DNA of 64,000 nt from positions 434,001-498,000 of the forward strand of contig NZ_QJSU01000001.1 in assembly GCF_003217155.1 (NCBI RefSeq). Reading direction: 5' to 3'. The translations under genes and the position numbers were made by a program. This DNA is from Psychrobacter fozii. Its GTDB lineage: Bacteria > Pseudomonadota > Gammaproteobacteria > Pseudomonadales > Moraxellaceae. Positions 28,541-38,487 of the stretch are shown here, one piece after another. Numbering within the stretch: position 1 is the stretch's first letter; every line of letters begins with the position of its first letter. A model generated the notes under the pieces. The model saw nothing but the letters and a program-made list of their open reading frames with translations, searched no databases and was not told the DNA's origin.

Positions 28541-29767
28541 TTATAGGTCTAGTAGAAGCATGGCTGGATCTTCAACCAATTCTTTGATGGTTACTAAGAA
28601 CTGTACCGCTTCTTTACCATCAATCATACGATGATCATAAGATAGGGCTAGATACATCATTGGTAAGATTTCAACTTTACCATCAACTGCCATTGGGCGG
28701 TCGTTGATAGCATGCATACCGAGGATAGCAGTTTGGGGTGGGTTCAAAATAGGTGTAGACATCAATGAGCCGAATACACCACCGTTTGAGATAGTGAAAG
28801 TACCGCCAGTCATGTCATTCAGACCAAGTTTACCTTTTTGAGCAAGGCCACCAAGCTCACGAATACGGCTTTCGACATCAGCCATGCTCATGCGATCTGT
28901 ATCACGTAATACTGGAACAACCAAGCCGCGATCTGAAGAGACTGCAACACCGATATCATAATAACCATGATAAACGATATCGTCGCCATCTAATGAAGCG
29001 TTCACAGCTGGGAAGCGTTTGAGTGCTTCTGTTGCTGCTTTTACGAACAATGACATAAAGCCCAAACGTACGCCATGACGTTTCTCGAACTGGTCTTTAT
29101 ACTTAGCACGCATATCCATCAACGGCTTCATATTCACTTCGTTGAACGTCGTTAGCATCGCAGTATCTTGTGATGCTGACAATAGACGATTCGCTACTGT
29201 TTTACGTAGGCGCGTCATTGGAACACGTTTTTCAGTACGCTCACCCGTTGATTCAGCAACTGGACGACCGCTGTCAGATTTGATGCTGCTGTCAGATTTT
29301 AGTGTTGGGTTAGCCATGTCAGTTTTGGTCACACGACCGCCACGACCACTGCCTTCAACTTCTTTAGGATCTACGCCGCTTTCTTTCGCTGCTTTGCGAA
29401 CTGCTGGGCTCTGATCTTTATGATCCGCATCATTGCTATCGCTTTTAGCAGCTGCTTGTACTGGCTCGCCGCCATCTGCTGCTTGTGCTGGCTCTGCTGG
29501 TGCTTCTGTAGCAGTATCTGCACTAGCGCTTGCACCTGCTTCAAATTGAGCGATAAGCTCATCAGACAAAACAGTATCATCAACTTGCTTGACGATTTTG
29601 GTCACAACACCGTTGTCAGGCGCTACAACTTCTAATACGACTTTATCAGTTTCGATTTCAGCCAATAGGTCATCACGGTTAACTTGCTGACCTTCAGTAA
29701 CATGCCACTCAACGATTGTACCGTCGGCAACCGATTCTGGAAAAACGGGGGCTTTGATATCAGCCAT
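28541..29767 (-). CDS. sucB: Dihydrolipoyllysine succinyltransferase (E2 of 2-oxoglutarate dehydrogenase)
   Basis: 408 residues with domains in the usual order. The N-terminal lipoyl domain has [11 protein letters not shown] (lipoyl Lys near 43). A linker rich in Ala/Glu/Gln/Asp (about 80-120) leads to the E3-binding domain [27 protein letters not shown]. The catalytic domain includes [18 protein letters not shown] and ends with [16 protein letters not shown], the HxxxDG active site. It transfers succinyl groups to CoA. Position between sucA and lpdA confirms the complex. Confidence 0.97.
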   Translation of the reverse strand: MADIKAPVFPESVADGTIVEWHVTEGQQVNRDDLLAEIETDKVVLEVVAPDNGVVTKIVKQVDDTVLSDELIAQFEAGASASADTATEAPAEPAQAADGGEPVQAAAKSDSNDADHKDQSPAVRKAAKESGVDPKEVEGSGRGGRVTKTDMANPTLKSDSSIKSDSGRPVAESTGERTEKRVPMTRLRKTVANRLLSASQDTAMLTTFNEVNMKPLMDMRAKYKDQFEKRHGVRLGFMSLFVKAATEALKRFPAVNASLDGDDIVYHGYYDIGVAVSSDRGLVVPVLRDTDRMSMADVESRIRELGGLAQKGKLGLNDMTGGTFTISNGGVFGSLMSTPILNPPQTAILGMHAINDRPMAVDGKVEILPMMYLALSYDHRMIDGKEAVQFLVTIKELVEDPAMLLLDL

Positions 29768-29813
29768 CGATATACTCCTTAGATTTGGATATTCATATTT
29801 GTTATTAAGTCGT

Positions 29814-29892
29814 GATAAACAGTCAGTGCCATCCTGGATAGTGATCTTAGATAATACTATCTAGATTTTATTACAGCATACTGACTGTTATC
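29814..29892. repeat. Large inverted-repeat structure between sucA and sucB
   Basis: GATAAACAGTCAGT (29814-29827) pairs with ACTGACTGTTATC (29880-29892) with one bulged A; inside, GATAGT (29837) pairs with ACTATC (29856). A branched hairpin about 79 nt long occupies half the gap. Confidence 0.7.
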
Positions 29893-29920
29893 GCCTGATT
29901 CATTTGCATTCAATAATATG

Positions 29921-32806
29921 TTACTTAGACAACTCATCAACACTGATACCAAGACCGCCAGCGATTAACGCTTGCTGCTGTTGAGCGTGTAGTTTTGGTG
30001 AACCTGTTGCAGGTGCTGCACTAGCAGGACGTGCCACCGGCTCCATGACTTTCGCCTTGGTTGGGTGCGGTACGACAATACGGTACATATGCGGTGCTAA
30101 GTAATACCAAGCGCCTTGGTTAAGTGGCTCTTCTTGCGTCCATACGATCTCAGCCAAGTTGCTATACTTTTCAATCTCAGCCTTCAAACGCTGCTCTGGC
30201 AACGGATAAAGCTGTTCGATACGAACGATAGCTACATGATCTAAACCTAGTGCACGGCGCTGTTCAAGCAAATCATAATAGACCTTACCGCCACATAGCA
30301 CCATACGAGTCACTTTGTCTGCGTTGTGATCGTCCATCTCTGAAATGACGGTTTCAAACTTACCATTTGCAAGCTCTTCCAGATTTGAAGTTGCTAATTT
30401 ATGACGTAGCAAGCTCTTCGGTGACATAACGATCAACGGCTTACGAATAGGACGTACCGCTTGACGACGTAGTGCATGATAAATCTGTGCTGGAGTCGTC
30501 GGCGTGATAACTTGCATGTTGTCTTCAGCACATAGCTGTAAGAAACGTTCAAGACGCGCAGATGAATGCTCAGGGCCTTGACCTTCAAAGCCATGCGGTA
30601 ACAGCATCGTTAGACCACAAACACGCTGCCACTTAGTTTCGCCACTTGAAATAAATTGATCAATAACAACCTGTGCACCGTTGACGAAATCACCAAACTG
30701 CGCTTCCCAAACGACCAATGCGTTAGGGACAGTCGTTGCATAACCATATTCAAAGGCTAGAACGGCTTCTTCTGATAGCAATGAGTTATAAGTAGCAAAA
30801 CGAGCTTGGTCTTCACTCATATGAGCCAATGGCACATACATGCTGCCGTCATTGATATTGTATATTTCACTATGACGATGTGAGAACGTCCCACGGCCTA
30901 CATCTTCACCAGTAATACGTACCAATACCTTATCGTTATCGACCAATGAAGCATAAGCCAATGTCTCAGCCGCACCCCAGTTCAATGGCTCTTCGCCAGT
31001 TTGCATAGCTAGGCGCTGCTCGACTACTTTTTGAACTTGGCGTTGTAGCTTGTAGCCTTCTGGCATTTCGGCCATACGGCGTCCGTAACCTTTTAGGACT
31101 TCGATATCGACGCTGGTATCCCACTCATCGACCAAATCATGACCCAAATAAGGAGTCCAATCTACGAATAAGCCCTCATTCGGCTCATTGACCAATGAGT
31201 TGGCAACATAGTCACCACGATCTAAAGACTCACGATACTCATCTTCATACTGCTTTTCTTGATCGGCATTCAGGATGCCTTCTTTGATAAGCTGCTGTGC
31301 ATAAAGCGTACGAGTGGTTGGTAACTTTTTGATGACAGCATACATAAGTGGCTGCGTCGCTGATGGTTCATCAGCTTCATTATGACCATTACGACGATAG
31401 CAGAACAGATCAATAATGATGTCTTTCTCAAACTCATGACGATAATCTAATGCCAATTGAGCTGCGAATACGACTGACTCTGGATCATCACCGTTCACGT
31501 GTAAGATAGGCGCATGTACCATTTTTGCCACGTCAGTACAATATTCAGTTGAACGAACATCTTCTTGACGGCTAGTGGTGAAGCCTACTTGGTTGTTGAT
31601 AACGATATGTACGGTACCACCAGTGGTATAAGCACGGGTTTGTGACATCTGGAAGGTTTCTTGAACCACGCCCTGACCAGCAAAAGCAGCATCGCCATGA
31701 ATGACGATTGGTAGTACTGAATTACCGCCTTTATTGTCTAAAAGAGGTTGGTCATTACGACGCACCTGACGGGCACGTACTGAACCTTGCAATACTGGCG
31801 CAACGATTTCAAGATGTGACGGGTTAAAGGCCAAAGCCAAATGAGCTTCGCCACCTGGCGTCATCACATTAGATGAGAAACCATTGTGATATTTAACATC
31901 ACCTGAGCCTTTTTCTGGCTGTACCTTACCATCGAACTCGTCAAACAAGTCCGCAGGGTTTTTACCTAAGATGTTTACTAGCAGGTTTAGGCGGCCACGG
32001 TGAGCCATACCAATGACCATCTCTTTGGTGCCATAACTGCCAGCACGTTGGATGATTTCATTGATAGCAGGAATAAAGCTTTCACCACCTTCTAGACCGA
32101 AACGCTTCACACCCGTATATTTACGTGCTAGATACTTTTCTAAGCCTTCAGCAGCTGTAAGACGTTTAAGAATAGAGATACGTTTTTCTGTATCAAATTT
32201 GATATGACCTAAGTTGCTTTCTAGATATTTTTCCATCCAGCGTTTTTCTACGCTGGTGGTTACGTGCATGTATTCGACACCAATGTGGCGGCAATAAACA
32301 CGTTCCATGATCTCAATGATTTCACGTAAAGGTGCTGAATCTTTAGCGATACTTAGATCATTGGTAGGGAATACGGTATCAAGGTCAGCTTCTGAAAGGT
32401 TATGGTAAGCGAGGGTTAAATCTTCTACTTCTGCACGTACTTCAAGGTTTAACGGATCGAGACTAGCACGGCGATGACCACGGCGGCGATAGGCTGAAAT
32501 CAGCTGCTGTACACCCATTTTCTTTGGGTTACCACCATCTACTAAAGCACTAGGCGCTGAGCTAGTCGCTTGATCGCTACTTTTGCCTGCAGTCTGATTG
32601 CGGGCAAGCAATAAGAACTGGTCTTTAATGGCATTATGCGGTGCATCATTTGGCGATTTGTATTGTACAAAATACGTTTGCCACTCGGTATCAACACTAC
32701 TCGGGTCATTCAGGTATTGCTCATAAAGAGCTTCGATATACTGGGCGTTATCAGCGGCCAGTTCTGTATGTCCTGAGCCTTTTGCTTCTTTAGTTATACT
32801 ATTCAT
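29921..32806 (-). CDS. sucA: 2-oxoglutarate dehydrogenase E1 component
   Basis: Thiamine-diphosphate-dependent decarboxylation of 2-oxoglutarate. 961 residues, slightly above the E. coli 933. N-terminal peripheral segment NAQYIEALYEQYLNDPSSVD, then VGVEYMHV, GMAHRGRLNLLVNILGK, FNPSHLEIVAPVLQGSVRARQ, the ThDP site IHGDAAFAGQGVVQET and INNQVGFTTS, CYRRNGHNEADEP, and the C-terminal VWEAQFGDF and HGFEGQGPEHSSARLERFLQL. First gene of the suc operon, with about 780 bp of non-coding sequence upstream to the sdhB stop. Confidence 0.98.
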   Translation of the reverse strand: MNSITKEAKGSGHTELAADNAQYIEALYEQYLNDPSSVDTEWQTYFVQYKSPNDAPHNAIKDQFLLLARNQTAGKSSDQATSSAPSALVDGGNPKKMGVQQLISAYRRRGHRRASLDPLNLEVRAEVEDLTLAYHNLSEADLDTVFPTNDLSIAKDSAPLREIIEIMERVYCRHIGVEYMHVTTSVEKRWMEKYLESNLGHIKFDTEKRISILKRLTAAEGLEKYLARKYTGVKRFGLEGGESFIPAINEIIQRAGSYGTKEMVIGMAHRGRLNLLVNILGKNPADLFDEFDGKVQPEKGSGDVKYHNGFSSNVMTPGGEAHLALAFNPSHLEIVAPVLQGSVRARQVRRNDQPLLDNKGGNSVLPIVIHGDAAFAGQGVVQETFQMSQTRAYTTGGTVHIVINNQVGFTTSRQEDVRSTEYCTDVAKMVHAPILHVNGDDPESVVFAAQLALDYRHEFEKDIIIDLFCYRRNGHNEADEPSATQPLMYAVIKKLPTTRTLYAQQLIKEGILNADQEKQYEDEYRESLDRGDYVANSLVNEPNEGLFVDWTPYLGHDLVDEWDTSVDIEVLKGYGRRMAEMPEGYKLQRQVQKVVEQRLAMQTGEEPLNWGAAETLAYASLVDNDKVLVRITGEDVGRGTFSHRHSEIYNINDGSMYVPLAHMSEDQARFATYNSLLSEEAVLAFEYGYATTVPNALVVWEAQFGDFVNGAQVVIDQFISSGETKWQRVCGLTMLLPHGFEGQGPEHSSARLERFLQLCAEDNMQVITPTTPAQIYHALRRQAVRPIRKPLIVMSPKSLLRHKLATSNLEELANGKFETVISEMDDHNADKVTRMVLCGGKVYYDLLEQRRALGLDHVAIVRIEQLYPLPEQRLKAEIEKYSNLAEIVWTQEEPLNQGAWYYLAPHMYRIVVPHPTKAKVMEPVARPASAAPATGSPKLHAQQQQALIAGGLGISVDELSK

Positions 32807-33519
32807 AATAATCGTCTATTTGATAGATAAATGAATGGAATCGTGCTTATTATTGTGTCATCTGTCGTACGTTAAGTGCTGTCACCTGCAATATCTATAT
32901 TAGCAATACAATTATTTGTGAACGTCCAGTTTTCTTATCCGGCTCGTTTCACAAAATTAATTTATATATACTACTGTTAGCCATAACCAATTAATTGGTA
33001 AAAAATTATCGTTAAACTATCAACGTTTTAACTGATAATTTTCACTACAATTTCTTGTTATTTCTAACATATTACAGCTTTTCAGCCAAACATACACTGC
33101 TGTATAGAGTAGCACGCCTGTATTTTAGGCCATAGTTTGTTTGTTCAATACTAGGTATTTAGGTAATGAATAACTATTCTCACCTTAGGTACTGCATATT
33201 GACCCTATTCTGTCTCGATATGATATCTTGTTGGTATATTACCAGTAACACAAACTATCGCTAACTGATATTTACTCATCACAACATCCTACCAGTACAA
33301 CTATGCGCTATTCTAACATTTAACGTAGCCAATATCTCTTGATGAATGCTTTTTACTGTTGCCAATTATATAGATTGCTTGTGCATATATCATGTTTTCT
33401 TACACACGGCCAACGTATTGTTAGCACAGCCTTACCTTTGATCGTCAGTCGTTTTTCTCATCGCTACAGCTTATTTGCATCTAAAGAAAAAACCAAACTC
33501 TCTCAGAGTCTAAATCATA
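32807..33519. other. Gene-free region upstream of sucA
   Basis: About 710 bp with no credible ORF; the one plus-strand frame of 67 codons here has no ribosome site and an ordinary-looking random composition. It must hold the sucA promoter and leader. I see no riboswitch-like fold, Fur box or dispersed repeat copy. The stretch nearest sucA has many A/T runs. Confidence 0.6.
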
Positions 33520-33553
33520 AAAAACACCACCTAATATATTAGGTGGTGTTTTT
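33520..33553. terminator. Bidirectional terminator after sdhB
   Basis: Perfect 34-bp palindrome built on AAAACACCACCTAATA and its complement, with A- and T-runs at its ends. It closes the sdhCDAB transcript 39 bp after the sdhB stop. Confidence 0.9.
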
Positions 33554-33592
33554 CGTATTATATCTGCAAAAAAACCATGCAATTATAAACGA

Positions 33593-34303
33593 TTAACCTG
33601 CTTGGTCAATCAACATATTACGCAGATGACCAATTGCTTTGGTTGGATTTAGGCCTTTTGGACAAACTGACACACAGTTCATAATACCGCGGCAGCGGAA
33701 CAAGCTAAATGGATCATCTAAACGAGCCAAACGTGCTTGAGTATCACCATCACGGCTATCAGCGACAAAGCGATAAGCATGCAGTAATGCTGATGGACCT
33801 AGGAACTTATCAGGGTTCCACCAGAATGATGGGCAGCTGGTTGAACAGCAAGCACATAGGATACATTCGTATAGACCGTTTAGTTTCTCACGCTGTTCAG
33901 GCGACTGTAAACGCTCTGTTGGCGGTGCTGGTTGGTCATTGATTAAGTACGGATGTACTTTTTCATATTGCTCGTAGAATTGGTTCATATCGACGACCAA
34001 ATCACGAACAACTGGAAGACCAGGCAACGGACGTACCGTTACTTTTTCTGGCAAAGTATTCATGTTGATTAGACATGCTAAACCATTTTTGCCGTTGATG
34101 TTCATGCCATCAGAGCCACAGATGCCTTCACGGCAAGAGCGACGGAAGGTCAGTGTTTCATCTTCCTTTTTTAGGCGTAATAACACGTCAAGCAACATAC
34201 GATCTGAGTCTAACAACTCAATGGTATACGTTTGCATGCGTGGCGCTGCGTCCAGATCAGGATCGTAGCGATAGATTTCGATGGTGCGAGTACCTCGGCT
34301 CAT
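33593..34303 (-). CDS. sdhB: Succinate dehydrogenase iron-sulfur subunit
   Basis: Carries the 2Fe-2S, 4Fe-4S and 3Fe-4S clusters between SdhA and the membrane quinone site. 236 residues from the ATG at 34303 (MSRGTRTIEIYRYDPD), which has GGAG 9 nt upstream; the longer frame from 34351 lacks support. Cluster ligands: RRSCREGICGSDGMNINGK plus a distal Cys (2Fe-2S), ECILCACCSTSCPSFWW (4Fe-4S) and RCRGIMNCVSVCPKGLNP. It follows sdhA by 212 bp, a gap that contains an inverted repeat, and is the last sdh gene. Confidence 0.97.
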   Translation of the reverse strand: MSRGTRTIEIYRYDPDLDAAPRMQTYTIELLDSDRMLLDVLLRLKKEDETLTFRRSCREGICGSDGMNINGKNGLACLINMNTLPEKVTVRPLPGLPVVRDLVVDMNQFYEQYEKVHPYLINDQPAPPTERLQSPEQREKLNGLYECILCACCSTSCPSFWWNPDKFLGPSALLHAYRFVADSRDGDTQARLARLDDPFSLFRCRGIMNCVSVCPKGLNPTKAIGHLRNMLIDQAG

Positions 34304-34364
34304 AATGCTAAACTCCACACGTAGGTGATGGCGGGCATACAAAGATTGCAACAGGATGACGCTA

Positions 34365-34410
34365 ACTATTAATCTGTACTGATAAACGATATCAAATACC
34401 GATTAATAGT
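34365..34410. repeat. Inverted repeat in the sdhA-sdhB gap
   Basis: ACTATTAATC (34365-34374) and GATTAATAGT (34401-34410) are perfectly complementary, 26 nt apart. No T-run follows. It could affect sdhB expression relative to sdhA. Confidence 0.6.
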
Positions 34411-34515
34411 GTGCTAGCGCTGGCAAGTGCATGTAGCTGGCGGTCACCTTTTTAATAAATTAATAAAGGATAAAACATTAACGCTGCTGCTGTATATCAA
34501 GCGCAACATCTAAGA

Positions 34516-36366
34516 TTAATAGACGCGAACTTTTGGCTCGATATAATCAACCGTCAATGGAACTTTGCGAACTGGCTTATAAATAATTTTATTGCCTTCA
34601 GAATACCATAAGGTATGCTTCATCCAGTTTTTGTCATCGCGGCCATTTGGTGCATGCTCATCATCTTCTGGACGATCATAATCAGATACACTATGGGCAC
34701 CACGGCTTTCATGGCGCATAGCCGCTGATATCATTGTCGCTTTGGCCACTTCGTACAAGTTGGCAACTTCAAAAGCTTCAATACGCGCAGTATTAAAGAC
34801 TTGTGATTTATCAGCCAAATGAATTTGGTCGATTTTGTCGCCTAGCGCTAAAATTTTCTCAACGCCTTCGTCCATCATTGCTTGAGTACGGAATACACTG
34901 GCATGTAATTGCATGGTGCTGCGAATCTCGTCAGCCACTTCTTGAGCATTGTACCCTTCCGTAGACTGTTGCAGCTTGTCCAAACGACGCATAGTGTAAT
35001 CAAGTACACGAGGATCAAGTGGCTTGTAATTATGGTCAGCATGATGGAATTCATCAACGATATGCTTACCAGCAGCACGGCCAAATACCAATAGATCAAG
35101 TAGTGAGTTAGTGCCTAGACGATTGGCACCATGAACACTGACACAAGCACATTCGCCGATGGCATAAAGACCTTTGACGACGTTGCCTTGCGTGTATTGA
35201 CCTTCTTCGTCCGTACCTGCTTCTAAATCAGGTGTCACCACTTGACCATGAATAGTGGTTGGAATACCGCCCATCATATAATGAATGGTTGGGATAACTG
35301 GAATAGGCTCTTTAGTGATATCTACGTTGGCAAAGTTTTTACCAATCTCGAATACTGATGGCAGACGCTTCATAATGGTTTCAACACCTAGATGCGTCAT
35401 ATCCATCACGATATGGTCAGCATTAGGACCACAACCACGGCCTTCTTTGATTTCTTGGTCCATAGAGCGTGATACTAGATCGCGTGGTGCCAAGTCTTTT
35501 ACGGTTGGCGCGTAACGCTCCATGAATGCTTCGCCATCTTTATTACGTAAGATAGCGCCTTCTCCACGGCAACCTTCGGTCAATAGTACGCCTGCACCAT
35601 GCACGCCCGTTGGGTGGAACTGCCAGAATTCCATGTCTTGTAATGGAATACCTGCACGTACCGCCATACCAATACCGTCACCAGTATTGATATAAGCATT
35701 GGTGGAAGCCGCAAAGATACGGCCTGCACCACCAGTCGCTAGGACAGTAATCGGTGACTGGAATACAGCAATAGTACCAGTTTCTTGCTCAAGTGCGATG
35801 ACACCGTTAATGTTACCAGCTTCATCTTTAATCAAGTCAAGTGCAATCCACTCGATGAAGAACTCAGTACCTTGCTCAAGGTTTTTCTGATATAGCGTAT
35901 GTAGCAATGCGTGACCTGTACGGTCAGCAGCAGCACAAGCACGTTGAACGGCTTTTTCGCCATAGTTAGACGTATGGCCACCAAACGGACGCTGATAAAT
36001 CGTGCCGTCTTCATTACGGTCAAACGGCATGCCCATGTGCTCAAGCTCATAGACGACTTTTGGCGCTTCACGGCACATATATTCGATAGCGTCTTGATCA
36101 CCTAACCAATCTGACCCTTTAACGGTGTCATAAAAGTGAAAATGCCAGTTATCGTTACTCATGTTACCCAAGCTTGCACCGATACCGCCCTGAGCCGCAA
36201 CCGTGTGCGAACGCGTTGGGAATACTTTGGTAAGGACTGCAACCTTCATACCTGCTTCAGCCAAATGTAGTGAAGCACGCATACCTGAGCCGCCACCACC
36301 GACGATGACTGCATCGTAGTTTAGGGTCTTAATATTACTAATGGTATTATCTTGTCTAGTTGCCAT
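34516..36366 (-). CDS. sdhA: Succinate dehydrogenase flavoprotein subunit
   Basis: Oxidises succinate to fumarate with covalent FAD. 616 residues. FAD-binding VIVGGGGSGMRASLHLAEAG, the flavinylation segment FPTRSHTVAAQGGIGASLGN (His is the FAD-linked residue), HFYDTVKGSDWLGDQDAI, TGGAGRIFAASTNAYINTGDG, the active-site region FHPTGVHGAGVLLTEGCRGEG, HYMMGGIPT and the C-terminal ESRGAHSVSDYDRPEDD. It lies 352 bp after sdhD, wider than usual for this operon. Confidence 0.98.
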   Translation of the reverse strand: MATRQDNTISNIKTLNYDAVIVGGGGSGMRASLHLAEAGMKVAVLTKVFPTRSHTVAAQGGIGASLGNMSNDNWHFHFYDTVKGSDWLGDQDAIEYMCREAPKVVYELEHMGMPFDRNEDGTIYQRPFGGHTSNYGEKAVQRACAAADRTGHALLHTLYQKNLEQGTEFFIEWIALDLIKDEAGNINGVIALEQETGTIAVFQSPITVLATGGAGRIFAASTNAYINTGDGIGMAVRAGIPLQDMEFWQFHPTGVHGAGVLLTEGCRGEGAILRNKDGEAFMERYAPTVKDLAPRDLVSRSMDQEIKEGRGCGPNADHIVMDMTHLGVETIMKRLPSVFEIGKNFANVDITKEPIPVIPTIHYMMGGIPTTIHGQVVTPDLEAGTDEEGQYTQGNVVKGLYAIGECACVSVHGANRLGTNSLLDLLVFGRAAGKHIVDEFHHADHNYKPLDPRVLDYTMRRLDKLQQSTEGYNAQEVADEIRSTMQLHASVFRTQAMMDEGVEKILALGDKIDQIHLADKSQVFNTARIEAFEVANLYEVAKATMISAAMRHESRGAHSVSDYDRPEDDEHAPNGRDDKNWMKHTLWYSEGNKIIYKPVRKVPLTVDYIEPKVRVY

Positions 36367-36718
36367 TACGGTTTTCCTAATGCCTGTTAATGCTTAGAAT
36401 TAAATAAAAAAGCTGTATCAAGCGTCATCTCATTGCAGGGCCAAATGTCATATTTATTCGGTCATTAAACGCAATTATTTAAGACGGTGACGCAAACAAC
36501 CTTTAACCACTTAATTTGCATATCTATCGTTATATTGGGCTAATTTCATTCACTTTCAATTTGACTCAGCTGTCTTTAAATGACTGCTCAAGTCAGAAAT
36601 TGCCCAATGCTATGACTATTATCGGCTATAACGGACGGCTTTGGAGTTATTCAGCAGCAAATAGTGATGCTGAGTGCATCCGTTATTATTTATAGATAGT
36701 AAAGGTATAAATTATTGG
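36367..36718. other. Unusually long gap between sdhD and sdhA
   Basis: 352 bp with no credible ORF. Near its sdhD end it contains nested complementary segments (CGGA with TCCG, and CAGCA with TGCTG, within about 36610-36685) that could fold in the mRNA. No T-run follows the fold, so I do not call it a terminator. It may contain an internal sdhAB promoter. Confidence 0.5.
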
Positions 36719-37126
36719 TTAAACGGCAACAACACTGAAGCCACTACCCCAAAAAATCATGATACCCCAAAATAGAAATACTAAAATAGCGATAATCATC
36801 AATGACTGTAGGACTAAACGTAAACCTGCTGCGCTTGAGCCTAGTTTGCCAGTAGTAATATAGTCAGTAAAGACTGTCCACATTCCAACCCAAGCATGGC
36901 CTGCTAGCGCAAGTACTGCTACTAAGCTAAATAAACGCATAGGCAGGCTAGTCATAAATGATGACCACTCAAGATAAGTGACGTCGCCATGGGTCAAAAA
37001 GAAACCCAGCAACACCACACTATAAACGGCTAAAACAACAGCGCTGATACGCTGGATAATCCAATCACGTGAGCCTGAGCCGGTCAGACCAGTAGCGCTT
37101 TTTATTCCTGAATCGTTTTTAATCAT
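36719..37126 (-). CDS. sdhD: Succinate dehydrogenase membrane anchor subunit
   Basis: 135 residues with three membrane segments (about 32-50 VVLAVYSVVLLGFFLTH, 60-82 and 105-128). SdhD marks: GSGSRDWIIQRISAVVLAVYS at the start of TM1 and GHAWVGMWTVFTDYI, with the His-bearing helix and the Asp-Tyr of the quinone/heme b region. The ATG at 37126 shares its A with the sdhC stop (TAATG), a classic coupling arrangement, so I prefer it to the in-frame start at 37141. Confidence 0.93.
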   Translation of the reverse strand: MIKNDSGIKSATGLTGSGSRDWIIQRISAVVLAVYSVVLLGFFLTHGDVTYLEWSSFMTSLPMRLFSLVAVLALAGHAWVGMWTVFTDYITTGKLGSSAAGLRLVLQSLMIIAILVFLFWGIMIFWGSGFSVVAV

Positions 37127-37512
37127 TAGAACATCACCCATACAAATGACGCGACAATTAGAATCGCTGCGATCACAAAACTGACCTTAGAAGCGGCACG
37201 TCCAGATTTTAGCTCTTCGTTCATGCCCATATCAGCAAATAAGTGCTTGATGCCCATCACAAAGTGATAAGCGATCGCGGCAACAAATATCCATGCCAAA
37301 AAGCGCACGAGTACGTTGTCAAATACGGTTGCAAAACTCTCAGGCGATGCCAAAGAATTCTGTAACAACCACAACATGACAGGAATAAGTAAGAATAAAA
37401 TAATGCCAGATATACGATGCAAAATTGAGGCAATTGCAATCGGTGAGCGATTAACGCTAATCACTTGGCTTAAAGGCAGATCAATAGGTCGGTTGCTTTT
37501 CACAGCGGGCAT
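37126..37512 (-). CDS. sdhC: Succinate dehydrogenase cytochrome b556 subunit
   Basis: 128 residues starting MPAVKSNRPIDLPLSQV; three TM helices. RSPIAIASILHRISGIILFL contains the SdhC SxxHRxSG signature that binds quinone and contacts heme, and ALAYHF-like AIAYHFVMGIKHLFADMG holds the heme-ligand His. The ORF opens at 37548, but the additional 12 residues (MDSRYRSITAKR) are unlike the family. First gene of the sdh operon, divergent from gltA across 1.07 kb. Confidence 0.94.
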   Translation of the reverse strand: MPAVKSNRPIDLPLSQVISVNRSPIAIASILHRISGIILFLLIPVMLWLLQNSLASPESFATVFDNVLVRFLAWIFVAAIAYHFVMGIKHLFADMGMNEELKSGRAASKVSFVIAAILIVASFVWVMF

Positions 37513-37690
37513 CCTTTTTGCGGTTATACTCCTGTATCTGCTATCCACGCTTTGTATAAATGCTATACAACAGCGACGAGCAACACATGAGACGAATAAA
37601 GTAAGGAAGGGCTAGCTGACGTAGTTTAATTTGCGCTAAAGTTAAAAGGCGAATATGTCTTATACGATCATTATAGACGGTCGAACCTGA

Positions 37691-37756
37691 CTCGTTGAAC
37701 TGATACACCCTTTTATTAACGAGCCTTCGACTTACGTTATGACAATAAGTACGAAG
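37691..37756. repeat. Hairpin pair in the sdhC upstream region
   Basis: CTCGTT (37691) pairs with AACGAG (37718), and CTTCGACTTA (37725-37734) pairs with TAAGTACGAAG (37746-37756) with one bulge. If sdhC transcription starts beyond 37760, both lie in its leader. Confidence 0.5.
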
Positions 37757-38271
37757 CATGGGGTCAATCGATTAACTATTCTATTTTTACTGATTCCCAT
37801 TAACAAAAAAAGATAACGCCATTGTGTCATCTCTATACGATCAATTTATTAAGGTGAACTTCACTGTTGGCTATCTAAAAATAGAACAGTTAACAAGAAT
37901 ATTCAAACGATAAGCTAGGTTTTGGTCTATAAACTGGTCGTCCAATCGTAACAAAATATGAGCAAAGCAAAGCTTCACTGATTATTCCATTAAGATGATC
38001 GCTCAATATGCGCAAAGCTAGTGCCAGTTAAATCCCTCTAATTATAAAATGACTGGGCGCTAATTACAAATTTATCCCCTAAATATTGGTTATTAGAGAT
38101 TAATTAACAAAAAGCTGGCTATTTGCAATATTAATTCATTAGTATTACCCACCCCTAACGAACCATAAATCTAAACCAAATGGTCGTTTGTTCATACTCT
38201 GTCTGTTTTATAGTTAATATGACTAAACCGTTAAACTTATAATATTGCTAAAAACACTTTAATATTATAAT

Positions 38272-38290
38272 GTTAATGATAATCATTACT
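38272..38290. promoter_or_regulatory. Candidate Fur box
   Basis: GTTAATGATAATCATTACT matches the 19-bp Fur consensus GATAATGATAATCATTATC at 16 positions. It directly abuts a TATAAT at 38266-38271, with TTGCTA 15 bp further upstream, so Fur binding would cover the start of a rightward (gltA-directed) transcript. A leftward promoter is also possible because the site is symmetric. Confidence 0.65.
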
Positions 38291-38487
38291 TTCTATAAAG
38301 AAGCGGTTTAAAAGACAAATAGCTTACCAGACATATTTTGATACAAAAATTACAGTGAATAAACACGTCAAAACCATACTAATTGGCAGTGTTGACAGTA
38401 AAAGTCTTTTCAAATCATAGGGAATTGCTGCTAATATACTCTGCGTATTAAACGAGTTAGATGTATTTTGAGCATTTGACTGATGAT

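Noticed and set aside
33339..33542. 67-codon plus-strand ORF in the sucA upstream region
   Set aside because: It runs into the sdhB terminator palindrome, lacks a Shine-Dalgarno and looks random.
37316..37759. Small ORFs around the sdhC start on both strands
   Set aside because: They overlap sdhC or its promoter and show no recognisable features or ribosome site.
38272..38460. RyhB/PrrF-like small RNA downstream of the Fur box
   Set aside because: No terminator hairpin and no similarity to the known sRNA cores could be read; kept only as a possibility in the Fur finding.
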